DNA of 64,000 bases from Azorinus chamasolen (lineage: Eukaryota; Mollusca; Bivalvia; Cardiida; Solecurtidae), in assembly GCA_963576725.1 (NCBI GenBank), contig OY755252.1:49807394-49871393 (forward strand), in the 5' to 3' direction. Made by a program: the position numbers and the translations under genes. A model generated the notes under the pieces. The model was not told where the DNA came from. It saw only the letters and a list, made by a program, of their open reading frames with translations, and ran no database searches. Below are positions 13,201 through 28,200 of this stretch, one piece after another (the stretch's first letter is position 1; every line of letters begins with the position of its first letter).

Positions 13201-16200
13201 TTTTTACCTGCTAATTAATATTCATAAGTATATAAATGAGTTTATTAGCATGCACATATCTTAGAATGTGTATCTGCTATAACTTCAAATTACATTCCTA
13301 CTAATTTCCAAACTATAAACAACTTGAGCTGTAGTAAATCAGATAAAACCGCAAATTTATAGCTTTACCGAGCTTTGCTAATGTAAAATATGGTGGGTGG
13401 GGTAAAAGTGTAATATCTCAAAACCCTCAAGGGTGCCAGGGTGGCACCCGGCAGATATTCAATCAGGACCCTTTCCTCTACTTATATCGACAATAAAAAA
13501 AACTATACACCGCAATCGAAGCTTCTGGCCAAAAATCCGGTTTCGCTGCAGGACTATATGCTATGGTCTTTAAAACGCCCTATTTATAAACAAATTATAT
13601 TAAATATGCGGTGGTTTTTAAAAATGCGTTATTTATATATATGGTATGGTATTTAAATTATACGGTTGTATTTAAAACTCACAACTTATAGATATAATAG
13701 CTTTGAATATGCTGTGGGCTTTGAAACATATTTCAGAACAATACTGTCAGTGATATGACCATTAGTAAAACTGTCCTTGTTTTCAAGGAAATTTCACGTG
13801 CAATCTCGATTACCAGTTCAAGTGTCACCAATCGTTCTGTATAAACAAGACTGAGGTTTGTGATGGCCGGCCTGACTGTTCTATGGGATATACCTTGGAT
13901 GACGAATTAAACTGCAGTAAGTACATCGACATAAACAGTATCATGTCCCCCATGCAATCACGCCGTTGCAAATAGAGTAGACCCGGATGAGACGGCTCCT
14001 GTATGAGCCGTCTGATCTGGATATGCTCTGTGTGCTTATGAAAATATAACATATCTGACTTTGCAATTTCTACCAATACCAAATACTCCTGTATACATAA
14101 AACATAATTATGCTATTATTTAATTAAGATATTAGTTTTACATGAATATCAAACAGGGTTGAAACGACCATTAAAAGAAAGTCATAGTGTTGACCTTTTA
14201 CCCCTCTCATGCAAAGTGTGCATTGAAAACATTTGCAAATACTATGGATCCGGATGAGACGACGTGTAAGTCGGCGTCTCACGAGGCTCCTAGCTGTTGG
14301 ACACTTGGTCAATAAGCTTTTGAAAGGTTTGATAGTATCAGATTTCTGAGAAAGGTTCAACGAATCAGAGATTGAGCAGACATTATTTTTCAGCATGAGA
14401 AGAATGTAGTATATACGAACTGTAGCCTATACGAATTATAGGCTTAACGAACTGTAGCCTATACGAACTGTAGCCTATAGAAGACTAGTATATACGAATT
14501 GTAGCCTATACGAATTGTAGGCTTAACGGACTGTAGCCTATACGAACTGTAGCCTATACGAACTGTAGCCTATACGAACTGTAGCCTATATACGAACTGT
14601 AGCCTATACGAACTGTAGCCTATACGAATTGTAGCCTATAGAAGACTGTAGTATATACGAATTGTAGCCTATACGAACTGTAGCCTATACGAACTGTTGC
14701 CTGGTATACTGAACCGTACGGCCGTCGTGGATCTCTGAAATCGAGAGATTTCTGCGGCAAATGTAGAAAATTTGCGAAAACCGTAGAAAGTCTGCGGCAA
14801 CCGTAGAAAGTATGCGGTATCCGCTCGGCCGCCGTACGACGTATCCCTGTTTTTGTATAGGCCATACGGTCGCAATAGAAATTTAAGAGAGGAGTTGATT
14901 TCTATGGCCGCCGTGGCTTTTTACAACAAAGTTGTGTAACGGTAGCGTCAGACTGCCGTGCAGTGTCTTTGCGGCTGATGTGGAATGTAAAAAATACGTT
15001 TATCTTCAAAGATCGTACGGCAGCCGTAGGTTTTTCTGTCTCCACAAATTCAAAAACCGCCACACGGTGGCCGTATCATATGTTGCCACTGTGGTATATC
15101 GCCGTAGGAATTCTGCGGCGCCTGTAGACATGCTATTGGCAGTAGGAATTCTGCGGCGCCTGTAGACATATTATTGGCCGTAGGAATTCTGCGGCGCCTG
15201 TAGACATGCTATTGGCCGTAGAAATTTTAGACCGTACGGCCGCCGAATTAATAATTAGGAATAAAACATCGAGAGCTCTTGATCCAGTATTGGTCTTAAT
15301 TCTGAGAACATGGACAGTTTGATGACTGTAATGCAGTCATGTACCCAACTATGAAATTGGAGTATCTCGACTTCTTTTATGAAACAATCCATTATGTTTT
15401 GACAAACAAAGTTTGGGGTATATAGGGGTCATTTTCGGTCGGTCGGTCCGTCCGTTGACTTTTTTCCGCGCGGTTTCTCAATAACCGCTGAAACTTGAGA
15501 TGATGCTTTATCATAAAGAGGACATGCACATCAGATTATAGCTTTACATCTGATGGATGTTCTTACAAAGTTGTGTCCCTGCGTTTATAAGTCTTGTGTT
15601 GGTCTATCTGTTGACTTTTATTCCGCACGGTTTCTCAGTAACCGCTGACTGGAATTCAATGAAACTTAACTTGCTGCTTTATCATAATAAGGACATGCGC
15701 ATCCAATTTTAGTTTTCCAGCTGATTGATTTTCTTACAAAGTTGTGTTCCTTTGTTTAAAAGTATTGTTTTGGTCTGTCTGTTGACTTTTATTCCGCATG
15801 GTTTCTCAGCGACTGCTGACTCCACGAATCTTGACATAATACTTTATAATGAAGAGGAGATGCGCACCCAATAATAGTTTAACAGTTTATTCATTTTCTT
15901 GCAGAGTTATGCCCCTTCGAAATTTGGTCTGTCGGTCGGTCTTTTAATTTTTTTCTGTACGGTTTCTCAGCAACTGCTGACTGGAATTCAATGAAACTTG
16001 GGGACAGTACACACTAAACTGGACTAAGCTGTCCGGCCGACACTCCGATCAGACGGTGAATTGCATTCCTTCTTTTATCTCAAAGACCTGCAAAAGAAGA
16101 CATACTTGTTCACAGACATCTGTCTCAATTCAATAAAAACACCATTCACTAGCACAGAAACTCCCTTTTAAGCTTATTTAGTCCTCTCTAAACATTCGTG

Positions 16201-19200
16201 TTGACCGCGAAAACACATGACAAAAACTCGCAAAATATGTCCTCTTCTGCCTTGCGTATTCCGATAACGCGCACTTTTGGCCACGTACTGTGTATGCGTC
16301 TTGCGACTTTATTCCATGCACGTCTTACAGAGAAGCTAAAATATACAGGTTACCATCTACTGTTTTTCCAACTCCAGTTTGACACACTGCCTTTTTCAAT
16401 GTTTCTTCAGACAGCAGAGCTAGAAATGTTAGTTTCGAATTTGCCTTTCATTTTTCTTTAGTAACATGGAAAAGGTCATGACCTCTGGACTCAATCATTT
16501 GAAAACATGCATTTTTGTTAGATTTCGGTGCAAAAAGTATTAGAAAAGATGCTGCTGTCCTTTAATAATCACAAAATGTCCACATTTGCTGAAATATTAA
16601 GAATTTGACCAGGGTCAATACGAATATTTGGCATGATATTGTGTACTGCCTCCTTAATTGAAATAATTCTTTATCATAAAGAGTACATGTGCATCCAATT
16701 ATAGTTTCGCAGCTGATTGATTTTGTTCAAAGTTATACCCCTTTGTTTAAAAGTTTGTGTTGGTCTGTTTGTTGACTTTTATTCCGGGCGGTTTCTCAGT
16801 AACCGCTGACTTGAATCCAACGACACTTGACATGGTGCTTTATCATAAAGAGGACATGCACATGCAATTAAGATTTCCCAGCTGATTGATTTTCTTACAA
16901 AGTTATGCCCTTTGTTTAAATGTTTTGTGTTGGTCTCTCTGTTGACTTTTATTCCGCACGGTTTTTCAGCGACTGCTGACTTGAATCGTACGAAACTTGA
17001 CATAATACGTTATCATGAAGAGGAGATGAGCATCCGATTATAGTTTTAGAGTTTATCTATTTTCTTACAGAATTATGTCCCTTCGAATTGTACAAAGCTT
17101 TTTCTCGAGACAGTCACTTGTGTGGGGATATTGGTATTAATCACCTTCAGTGATAGTTCTAGTTTACATTTGACTTGTTTCGATAATGCTGAAAATGTTA
17201 ACGCTATCAATTTCAATGGCGTACATGAGCACATGCTCTTACACTCACATAACATCAATATGCATGTCATAGGTCATACACTATATATCTCGATTCTGTT
17301 GCCACAGGAAGTGCTCAACTGTCACTTGCATGAAATACTACATTCATTTTTTATTCATTTGTGAATGTCGTCTCTGCGGGGTATGTGCAAACAGTATATA
17401 CCAAGAATATTTAGAGTGATCCAATTGTCTCGCCAGTGCACGACCATATGTTGTAAAGTATCAACCATATTCACAAGTTCATATGCAATATTTTACAGGC
17501 TTCAGCTGCCCTGACCCGGAGCATGTTTGTGTGTGTCGTAATGAGGATATGAACTGTGAACATCGCAACCTCACCCATCTGCCGTACGGCGTGCACAACG
17601 AGTCTATGACCACATAGTAAGTATAATCTCTGAAGTATACAAGACTTCGTTCGTTATTAATATTGATTTCATATTCGTATAATATAAAATAAGGAAACGT
17701 GTTGCTGTAACGTACATTTCTAAGTAAACAGCAGTGAACCTACTCAAAGCGCCCCTGCAGGAGATAACTGGTGTGGGTCTAATGCATTTGTAAAGTCGTA
17801 AAGTGGCGGGATTATCAAGCAAAGTGTTACAACTCCAATGAAAGGAAAACAGCAACACCCTCCAAATGTTGTGGATATGGTTCGTACCAATCAATCTTAT
17901 CGCTTATCTCTCATCCAAATCTTACATTGCTGCAGCTCATTAGAATTGCCTCGGGGAGGCAAGGAGGAGTAACACTCTGAGGGACAAGGATGAGTAACAC
18001 TCCGAGAGGCAAGGAGGAGTAACACTCCGAGAGTCAAGGAAGAGTAACACTCAGAGGGACAATGAGGAGTAACACACGAAGGGACAAGGAGGAGTAACAC
18101 TCGAAGGGACAAGGAGGAGTAACACTCGAAGGGAGGCAAGGAAGAGTAACACTCGGAGGGGCAAGGAAGAGTAACACTCCGAGAGGCAAGGAGGAGTAAC
18201 ACTCGGAGGGGCAGGAAGAGTAACACTCAGAGGGACAAGGAGGAGTAACACTCGAAGGGACAAGGAGGAGTAACACTCCGAGAGGCAAGGAGGAGTAACA
18301 CTCAGAGGGACAAGGAGGAGTAACACTCGAAGGGACAAGGAGGAGTAACACTCGAAGGGAGGCAAGGAGGAGTAACACTCGGAGGGGCAAGGAAGAGTAA
18401 CACTCAGAGGGACAAGGAGGAGTAACACCCGAAGGGACAAGGAGGAGTAACACTCGGATGGGCAAGGAGGAGTAACAATCGAAGGGACAAGGAGGATTAA
18501 CACTCCGAGAGGCAATGTGGAGTAACACTCCGAGAGGCAAGTAGGAGTAACACTCGGATAGGCAAGGAGGAGTAACACTCAGAGAGGCGGCAAGGAAGAG
18601 TAACGCTCGGAGGGGCAAGTAGGAGTAACACTTGGATATGCAAGGAGGAGTAACACTTAGAGAGGCAAGTAGGAGTAACACTCCGAGAGGCAAGGAGGAG
18701 TAACACTCCGAGAGGCAAGGAGGAGTAACGCTCGGAGGGGCAAGGAGGAGTAACACTCTGATAGGCAAAGAGGATTAACACTCCGAGAGGCAATGTGGAG
18801 TAACACTCGGAGGGGCAAGGAGGAGTAACACTCCGAGAGACGATGTGGAGTAACACTCGGAGGGGCAAGGATGATTAACACTCCGAGAGGCAATGTAGAG
18901 TAACACTCGGAGGGGCAAGGATAATTAACACTCCGAGAGGCAATGTGGAGTAACACTCGGAGGGACAAGGATGATTAACACTCCGAGAGGCAATGTAGAG
19001 TAACACCCGGAGGGGCAAGGATGATTAACACTCCGAGAGGCAATGTAGAGTAACACTCGGAGGGGCAAGGATAATTAACACTCCGAGAGGCATTGTGGAG
19101 TAACACTCCGAGAGGCAATGTGGAGTAACACTCGGAGGGACAAGGATGATTAACACTCCGAGAGGCGATGTGGAGTAACACTCGGAGGGGCAAGGAGGAG

Positions 19201-22200
19201 TAACACTCCGAGAGACGATGTGGAGTAACACTCGGAGGGGCAAGGATGATTAACACTCCGAGAGGCAATGTGGAGTAACACTCGGAGGGGCAAGGAGGAG
19301 TAACACTCCGAGAGACGATGTGGAGTAACACTCGGAGGGGCAAGGATGATTAACACTCCGAGAGGCAATGTGGAGTAACACTCGGAGGGACAAGGATAAT
19401 TAACACTCCGAGAGGCAATGTAGAGTAACACTCGGAGGGACAAGGATAATTAACACTCCGAGAGGCAATGTAGAGTAACACTCGGAGGGACAAGGATGAT
19501 TAACACTCCGAGAGGCAATGTAGAGTAACACTCGGAGGGACAAGGATGATTAACACTCCGAGAGGCAATGTGGAGTAACACTCCGAGAGGCAATGTGGAG
19601 TAACACTCGGAGGGACAAGGATGATTAACACTCCGAGAGGCGATGTGGAGTAACACTCGGAGGGACAAGGATGATTAACACTCCGAGAGGCAATGTGGAG
19701 TAACACTCGGAGAGGCAATGTGGAGTAACACTCCGAGAGGCAATGTAGAGTAACACTCGGAGGGACAAGGATGATTAACACTCCGAGAGGCAATGTGGAG
19801 TAACACTCCTAGAGGCAATGTGGAGTAACACTCGGAGGGACAAGGATGATTAACACTCCGAGAGGCGATTCTAATTGAGTTGTAGCAAGGTAGGATTTGG
19901 CTGAGAAATATTAAAAATGTTTTAAATATATTTCCCAAAAGCTGATCTTATCTACATTTACAGCTTATATAAAATCATAAAACATAGTTTTCCTTACTTA
20001 CAAACATTCTTATGTCAATTTGAGCTTATATCGAGAAATGCTCCAAAATACTATAGACCTATAAACTAAAACGCATGCCAAATAAAATAAAAGCCCTGAA
20101 ATCGTTGAAAGACTGACGGAAAGGTAGCCCCGCCCCTCGCATCATGTGTTTTTGCGATATCAACATCATTAAAGAAATTTTGGCAGAGGTTTATCAGACG
20201 ACTATTTCTGTCAAGTATCATTCAAATCTTACCCCTTGGTTTGGAGAAGATTTCTTAATTTCTTTTTGTTTTTGTTGCCATAGCCACTAGACTTCTTCAT
20301 GAATCCGGATTCCTTTAGCAATTCTGATAGAGCCTAATACCAAGATCATTTATCTGAAGTTTGGTAACATTCTGCCATGCGGTTTCAGAGGAGATGCCGT
20401 TTAAATCAACTGCCGACGAACTGGAGGACAGACAGACGGATGGACGGACTGGTAATTGAGATGATAATAAGAAAATAAAGATATACTTTTCTATTCAACT
20501 GTAAATTACAACATCAGCATAATAACCGCAACATATTTCAAGCCACAATGTGTCATAAAATTGCACAGAAAAAAGTATGCAAAGTAAACGCAACATTTAC
20601 TGGCCCTTACAGTAGAACCGGTCTTAAGCGACCATTAATTTATTGAACATTGGAGTCTTAAAATGCAGGTGGTTGCTTAATGCAGGGCAAAAGTAATGCA
20701 GAAAGCTCCTATATGAACGTTCTACATTACCTTTGACCTGCATTAAGCTGCCTTATAGGTCCATAGTTACAGCTCTTTTTGATGATCTCTGAAGACAGGT
20801 TCTACTGTACTTATATTTATCTGGAAATATCTGCAACCGAAAGAAATATTTTAAAACAGTATCGCTTTACATGAAAACTGATTTCAAAGTTACACAGACA
20901 ATACTCGTCTGTAAATACAACACAGCAATACTGAAAATTCGGTCAGCCTTGTGCCGTATTTCACATTATAATTGTAAAGAATCGCCCTCTTGAAACACGA
21001 CAAACCTAGAAATAATAGGACGACACTTAAAGACGACACTTAAAGACTTAAAAAGTTGTGCCAATATGACAAATACGTCTTCGTTTTGGATGAAAGGTCT
21101 GTCAATTCAAGCGCGCGCGTGTGAAACGTTCTGAAACGTTTTGATCATGCCATTCACGTGATCGCTTCAATGCTATACTTTGCTCCTTTTTCTTACCGTT
21201 TTGGTAATGGTTTCCAAATATTTTAGTTTCCTTTTTCTGCCCAAAATATATAGGAATGCTTCGGATCACTTTCAAAAGAGTTCATGGGACACTATTTTTT
21301 TAACCGCTTAAATCCCCATTAGCATTTGACCTAGAATCGCAGGCACATTGCAGGACAGGGGCGAATCTGCAATCTGGTTCAAACAGTAGTTAAGTGGTAT
21401 TTTGCTGTATTACAAATATGCGATTAGACATTGATTTGCCTTTGGTGCATTAATACACAAAATTGTTAAGTTGGGCGTGGCACTGGTACGATGGTTGACT
21501 CCGATTGACGGTACTAAATACTGGCTTCCTAAATACTGGCTTCCTAAATACTGGCTTCCGCCACTCGCAAAATGCATTACTCGGCGAATGGTATCGGGGC
21601 CTTCGATATGAAACACATGAACGTTTTTCTTCCTCAAAATTTTGGTTTACTTGCGATAAACATCTTTTTAGCATATAAACGACTTGGTTATGTAGTTTTC
21701 GGTTTTTTTAAAACGTGTTGCAGTAAAGGTTATCAATTGAACTGTTTACGCCCCTCCACTTTAGAACAAGACATTGCATAACACACTGTATCATTATTTG
21801 TATTATGTTAATTTCTCATTTCTTACACTGTGCAAGTAATGAGAATCAAGTGTAATACGTGTTGTTTTGCATAAAAAATCCCAAGGACGACGCTATCAAT
21901 TTGCCTGTTACCTTAAACCTGTTCCAACTCGCTATTTGACTGATACCCACATACAGAGAACAATCATAACACACTTGCTGTAGACCCTGTCTTAAGCCAC
22001 CATTCATTATTGACCATATGAGGTGGATGTTTAATGCAAAGCAAACGTAAATGCAGTAGCTCCTATTGCATTAAGCTATCGCCTGTTTTAAAGACCGAGA
22101 GTTAGACCTCTGTTGAATGGTCGCTCCAGACAGGTAATGGTGTGCAAGTTAACCCTCGTCTAGCTCTTATGCTGACCTATCCCATGCAGTATTTTGAGCA

Positions 22201-25200
22201 AATTTAATTTTCCTCAGAATTCTGGATTCTATCAGATGTTTTGTCGTTCAAAATATGTAGCCAACAGCACAGGTTTCTACAGGAGCCACACTGGTCTTGG
22301 GCTTCACTGTTTGCATATGCTATTGGATGGCATGTTTGCACAATCTACTGGATATCAGATCAGGTCTAAAGTGGTTGAAATGATTGTAGAAGAAATACAA
22401 ATCCCGATATCCTAACGCGGAAAGCATACAAGCGTGTTATGCCATTTCATTAGGCTATGCTTTTTTGTTAATTTGGTTTTTTTGTTTTTGCCTTGACAAC
22501 TCTGCCCATGGAACTACTGAAATCAAATTTGAGAAATCAAATCTGCTTTTTGTTATAAATTAACTTTTAAGGTGTAAAAACAAACAAACCTAAGTTTTTG
22601 TTTTTAAGTTTATTATTTCTTTAACGTTAAAACTCACTGGATGATGATGCCAAATCAAACGAAATAAATATGATAAACAAAAAGTGTTCTCTCTATGTCT
22701 CTCTATCTCATCCCCTGTCTTTATCCTTCTCTTTTGGTCATTATTTCTCTATCTTTTTCCTCTATTTCTTTCTTTGGCACTATCTGTCTCTCACTAACAC
22801 CCCCTCTATCCACCCCACAATCTCCCTATCTCTTCCGTTATAAATTATAGTTTACATAGCACGACGCACGAGAAAATGTGCCATAGGAACTTCGACAATC
22901 GTGTAGTAACGAATTAGCCATTTGCGTCCATTAATAAGTCTTGCGACTGTTAGCAACAAATGGTATCATTTCTCTACTGAACTGTCCAAAACGGGACCCT
23001 TCAGTTGAAAGCTCAAGGAGTCGTTTACAGCAGTTGCATACCTCCGACAAAGTTTCTCCTTTACCAAACTCCTATCTGTCCGTGCACTTACCCGTGCACT
23101 TGTCCGGTGCACTTGTCCGTGCACTTCAGTGTTTTACACGTATCCCGCTATCCGCGAATTGACTACCATGCAAACAATTGAAGTCGAAAATGGTCAGAAA
23201 TTGACCTTATTCAAATTTGAGCAGGCATTAGTTTTGTCACAGCGAGATGAGAATTTATAACGCAATGTAGAGCTTGATCAGACCTTTTGTAATGTCACAG
23301 CGAGATAAGAGTTTATAAAGCAGTGTAGAACTGGATTAGACCTTTTGTAATGTCACAGCGTGATAAGAGTTTATAACGCAATATAGAACTGGATCAGATC
23401 TTGTGTAATGTCACAACGTGATAAGAGTTTATAAAGCAGTGTAGAACTGGATCAGACCTTGTGTAATTTCACAGCGTGATAAGAGTTTATATAGCAGTGT
23501 AGAACTGGATCAGACCTTTTCATCAACACATACTGTTGTTGTTGATGATGATGATGGTGGTTGTGGTGGTAATGGTTGTGGTGGCTTTGGTGATGGTGAT
23601 TGTGTTATTTGTTTATTATTTGTTTATAGTAGACTTGCTGGAAACAACATAACAGTCACAGAAAAAACCTTCACAGATCTCAGCAGACTTAGTTATCTGT
23701 AAGTATTTTTCGATTTGTCTATATATCAGTGTATGTTTTATAGGACCCATTATAGTTGGGCCCATATATCAGTGTATGTTTTATAGGACCCATTATAGTT
23801 GGGCCCCTATATCAGTTGATGGTTTATAGGACCCATTATAGATGGGCACACTGGTAGATTCAGATATATGTATCTCACAAAATTTTGACCCGCATATGCT
23901 TGTGTTGAGACAAAATATAATACATCAGATGATATCGAAGATACAAGGCCAGTTAGCTTCACAAAGTCGTCGACCCTTTCCCTTTTTCAATGATTTTTCT
24001 GACAATGATACGTTATTTGATACACTTTATATGCCTGACAATAATGCGCTATTTGATACCTTCCTATATTGTTAAACTTTCATCAATGAATATGTACGCA
24101 ATGGTCACTCTAGCACTTCCCAAAGGAGCGTTTTTAGCTCACCAGAGCACAAAGTGCTCAGGGTGAGCTTTTGTGATCGCCAGATGTCCGTCGTCCGTCG
24201 GCGTGCGTCGTGCGGTGTGCGTCGTGCGTCGTCGGGCGTCAACAATTTGAACCTTTAAAAATCTTCTCCTCTGAATCTACAGGGTTCTCAGCTTTCATCT
24301 TTGGTACATTGCATCACCTATAGGTCCTCTACGAAAGTTATATAAATTATGCCCCTGGGGTCAAAATTGGCCCCGCCCCAGGGGTGGGAAGTTTTCAATA
24401 GAAACATATAGTAAAACTTTGAAAATCTTCTCCTCTGAAACCAGAAGGTTCTCAACTTTCACATTTGGCACATAGCATCATGATCAGGTCCTCTACAAAA
24501 GTTATATAAATTATGACCCTGGGGTCAAAATTGGCCCCGCCCCAGGGGTGGGCAGTTTTCAATAGAAACAAATAATGAAATCTTTGAAAATCTTCTTCTC
24601 TGAAACTGAAAGGCTCTCATCTTTCATATTTGGCACAGAGCAGCATATTCAGGTCCTCTACAAAAGTTATATAAACTATGGCCCTGGGGTCAAAATTGGC
24701 CCCGCCCCAGGGGTGGGCAGTTTCCAATAGAAATATATAATGAAAACTTTGAAAATCTTCTCCTCTGAAACTAGAAGGTTCTCAGCTTTCATATTTGGCA
24801 CATAGCATCATGTTCAGGTCCTCTACAAAAGATATATAAATTATAGCCCTGGGGTTAAAATTGGCCCGCCCCAGGGGTGGGCAGTTTTCAATAGAAACAA
24901 ATAGTGAAATCTTTGAAAATCTTCTCCTCTGAAACTGGAAGGCGCTTAGCTTTCATATTTGGCACAGATCATCATGTTCAGGTCCTCTACAAAAGTTATA
25001 TAAATTATGCCCTGGGGTCAAAATTTGGGCCGCCCCAGGGGTGGGAAGTTTTCAATAGAAACATATAGTAAACCTTTGAAAATCTTTTCCTTTGAAATCA
25101 GAAGTTTCTCAGCTTTCATATTTGGCACATAGCATCATGTTCAGGTCCTCTACAAAAGTTATATAAATTATGCCCCTGGGGTAAAAATTGTCCCGGCCCC

Positions 25201-28200
25201 AGGGGTGGGCAGTTTTCAATAGAAACAAATAGTGAAATCTTTGAAAATCTTCTCCTCTGAAACTGGAAGGCGCTCAGCTTTCATATTTGGCACAGAACAT
25301 CATGTTCAGGTCCTCTACAAAGTTATATTAATTATTGCCCTGGGGTCAAAATTGTCCCCACCCCAGGGGTGGGCAGTTTTCAATGGAAACAAATAGTGAA
25401 AACTTTGAAAATCTTCTTCTCTGAATCTGGAAAGTTCTCAGCTTTCATATTTGGCACATAGCATCATGTATAGGTCATCTACAAAAGTTATATGAATTAT
25501 GGCCCTGGGGTCAAAATTGGCCCTGCCCCAGGGGTGGGTAGTTTTCAGCAGAAACATATAGAGAAAACTTTGAAAATCTTCTCCTCTGAAACTGAAAGGT
25601 TCTCAGCTTTAATATTTGGCTCATAGCATCATGTTCAAGTCCTCTACAAAAGTTATATAAATTACGCCCCTGGGGTCAAAATTGGCCTGCCCCAGGGCCG
25701 GCTAGTTTTCTATAGAAACATGTAGTGAAAACTTTGAAAATCTTCTCCTCTGATTGTCTGGTGAGCGCTTCAGGGCCATTCTGGCCCTCTTGTTTTAATA
25801 TTGCGTTTATCTTGCATTAAGCAACTACAATGTACCAGTGTGTCATAACTTCCAATTTTAACTCTGTTTCGAAGAAAAGTCGAGCTATTGTGATCAGGTC
25901 GTAAGCGTTGTCTTTGTCGTCCTCGGCGTGCAAAAACTTTAATGTAGCTCATTATTCAAAACGTAGAAGAGATATCAATATGAAACTTCATGTGTTAGTA
26001 GATCTCATTGAGAGAAAGGCCCCTACATAGGAACATTGGCCCTTTCTTGTTTTAAAGAACAAGCTGGACAAGTACCAAATCAGACGAGCGTTGGCACCGC
26101 ATGCGGCTCTTGTTAATCAGTTCATAGTCGCGTCAACCAGGCTTTACTGGCGTCTCGTCCTTTCATTTCTAGACCAGCAGATGTAATACTACTGTGTTGC
26201 TGGAAACGCCAAAGAACTCTGTACGGTATTGACTCCAGTGTTATTGTGTATCATTTTCAGAGATTTGACGAAAAACAACATCCTTAGTCTGCCTGTTGGT
26301 GCGTTCAGAAGTCTATGGAGACTGACCAAATTGTAAGTTCTGATATCCCATGAAAATGGTCATTCTAGTTAGAGCGCCGATCTGCACTGGTCCGGTCAGG
26401 GTTTATAAAGTAAATGGTCAATCTAGTTAGAGCGCCGACCTGCACTGGTCCGGTCAGGGTTTATACCGTAAATGGTCATTCTAGTTAGAGCGACGACCTG
26501 CACTGGTCCGGCCAGAGTTTATACCTACACCGGTCCGGCCAGGATTTATACTGTTTTAAACCTACCAGCTTCTATAAAGGTTAACAATATGACTCGATTC
26601 TTTCAACATTAGTGTAGATCCTGATCATTTGTTTCTTCTATAGAATAGCAGGAAGAAAATGATTGAAACAAAAAACGCATTGGGAAGAATAGGAAGCCAA
26701 ATAACTATTGCAAAAAAATGAGATGATTAAAGTTAGCTCTTTACCTAATAATGACACCTTTTGGCACTTTTGCAAATAGAGTAGACCCTTACCAGATGGC
26801 TACTGTAGGAGCTGTCTGATCAGCGACCGCTCTATTCGCTTATGAAATAATTGATATTATTTGTCCATGTGCCATTATAAAAATATGCTATTATTTCTTT
26901 CATGAATATTCACGGAGTAAACGATTAAGTAAGTTTCATTTTTTAGATCCAGAGAACGAACAATCCAGGTCAAAATCCAGGTCTCTAAACTTTCCATAAT
27001 TGTCAAAATGCTATAATAATCAACAGCCTTTACTACAAGTTTACCATGTGAATACAATCCAAATATACCACAATGCTTTCCTACATATACCATAGTACAA
27101 TCCAAATATACCACAATGCATTCCCACATATACCATAGTACAATCCTAATATACCACAATGCATTCCCACATATACCATAGTACAATCCTAATATACCAC
27201 AATGCATTCCCACATATACCATAATACAACCCAAGTATACCACAATGCATTCCCACATATACCATAATACAACCCAAGTATACCACAATGCATTCCCACA
27301 TATACCATAGTACAATCCAAATATACCACAATGCATTCCCACATAGACCGTAGTACAATCCAATTATACCACAGTGCATTCCCACATATACCGTAGTACA
27401 ATCCAATCATACCACAATGCATTCCCACATATACCGTAGTACAATCCAAATATACCACAATGCATTCCCACATATACCATAGTACAATCCTAATATACCA
27501 CAATGCATTCCCACATATACCATAGTACAATCCAAATATACCACAATGCATTCCCACATATACCATAGTACAATTCAAATATACCACAATGCATCATTTC
27601 CACATATATCATAGTACAATCCAAATATACCACAATGCATTCCCACATATACCATAGTACAATCCAAATATACCACAATGCATTCCAAGATATACCATAG
27701 TACAATCACAAATATATCAAAGCACAGTATGGCAAAATGCAGTACGAGATATACCAAAATGCAATACGAAATATATCAATATAAACTGCAAGATATATAC
27801 CAAAATACAATATGAGATATCAATATACATTACAAGATATACCAAAATACAATACGAGATATATCCATATACATTACAAAATATATCAAAATACAATACG
27901 AGATACATCAATATACATTACAAGATACACCAAATTACAATACGAGATATATTAATATACATTATAAGATATACTAAAATACAAACGAGGTATATCAATA
28001 TACATTACAAAATATACCAAAATACTATATGAGATACATCAATATACATTACAAGATATACCAAAATACAATACGATACATATCCATATACATTACAAAA
28101 TATATCAAAATACAATACGAGATCCATCAATATACATTACAAGATACACCAAATTACAATACGAGATATATCAATATACATTACAAGATATACTAAAATA

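Larger units (their letters stand above)
9392..13554. mobile_element. 4.16-kb TIR DNA element, TA target duplication
   Basis: Ends GTCCTGCAGCG ... CGCTGCAGGAC, each flanked by TA. The inverted termini are imperfect but extend about 125 bases and include 'ttcgattgcggtgtatag' and the 'ccgggtgccacc' segment. It interrupts an older ~45-bp array. It holds three ~360-bp subterminal repeats at the left, a decayed minus-strand ORF, and a duplicated 188-bp unit at the right. Superfamily not assigned. Confidence 0.75.

Noticed and set aside
16198..16461. 87-codon + frame inside the 644-bp TIR element
   Set aside because: No motif, too short for a transposase, no support from context.
18034..18768. 244-codon minus-strand frame (VLLLLAPPSVTPPC-type repeats)
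   Set aside because: Product of the 25-bp array; overlapping frames are equally open.
26875..27757. Minus-strand frames with GICGNALWY repeats
   Set aside because: Translation of the 43-bp array; three frames are read in turn.
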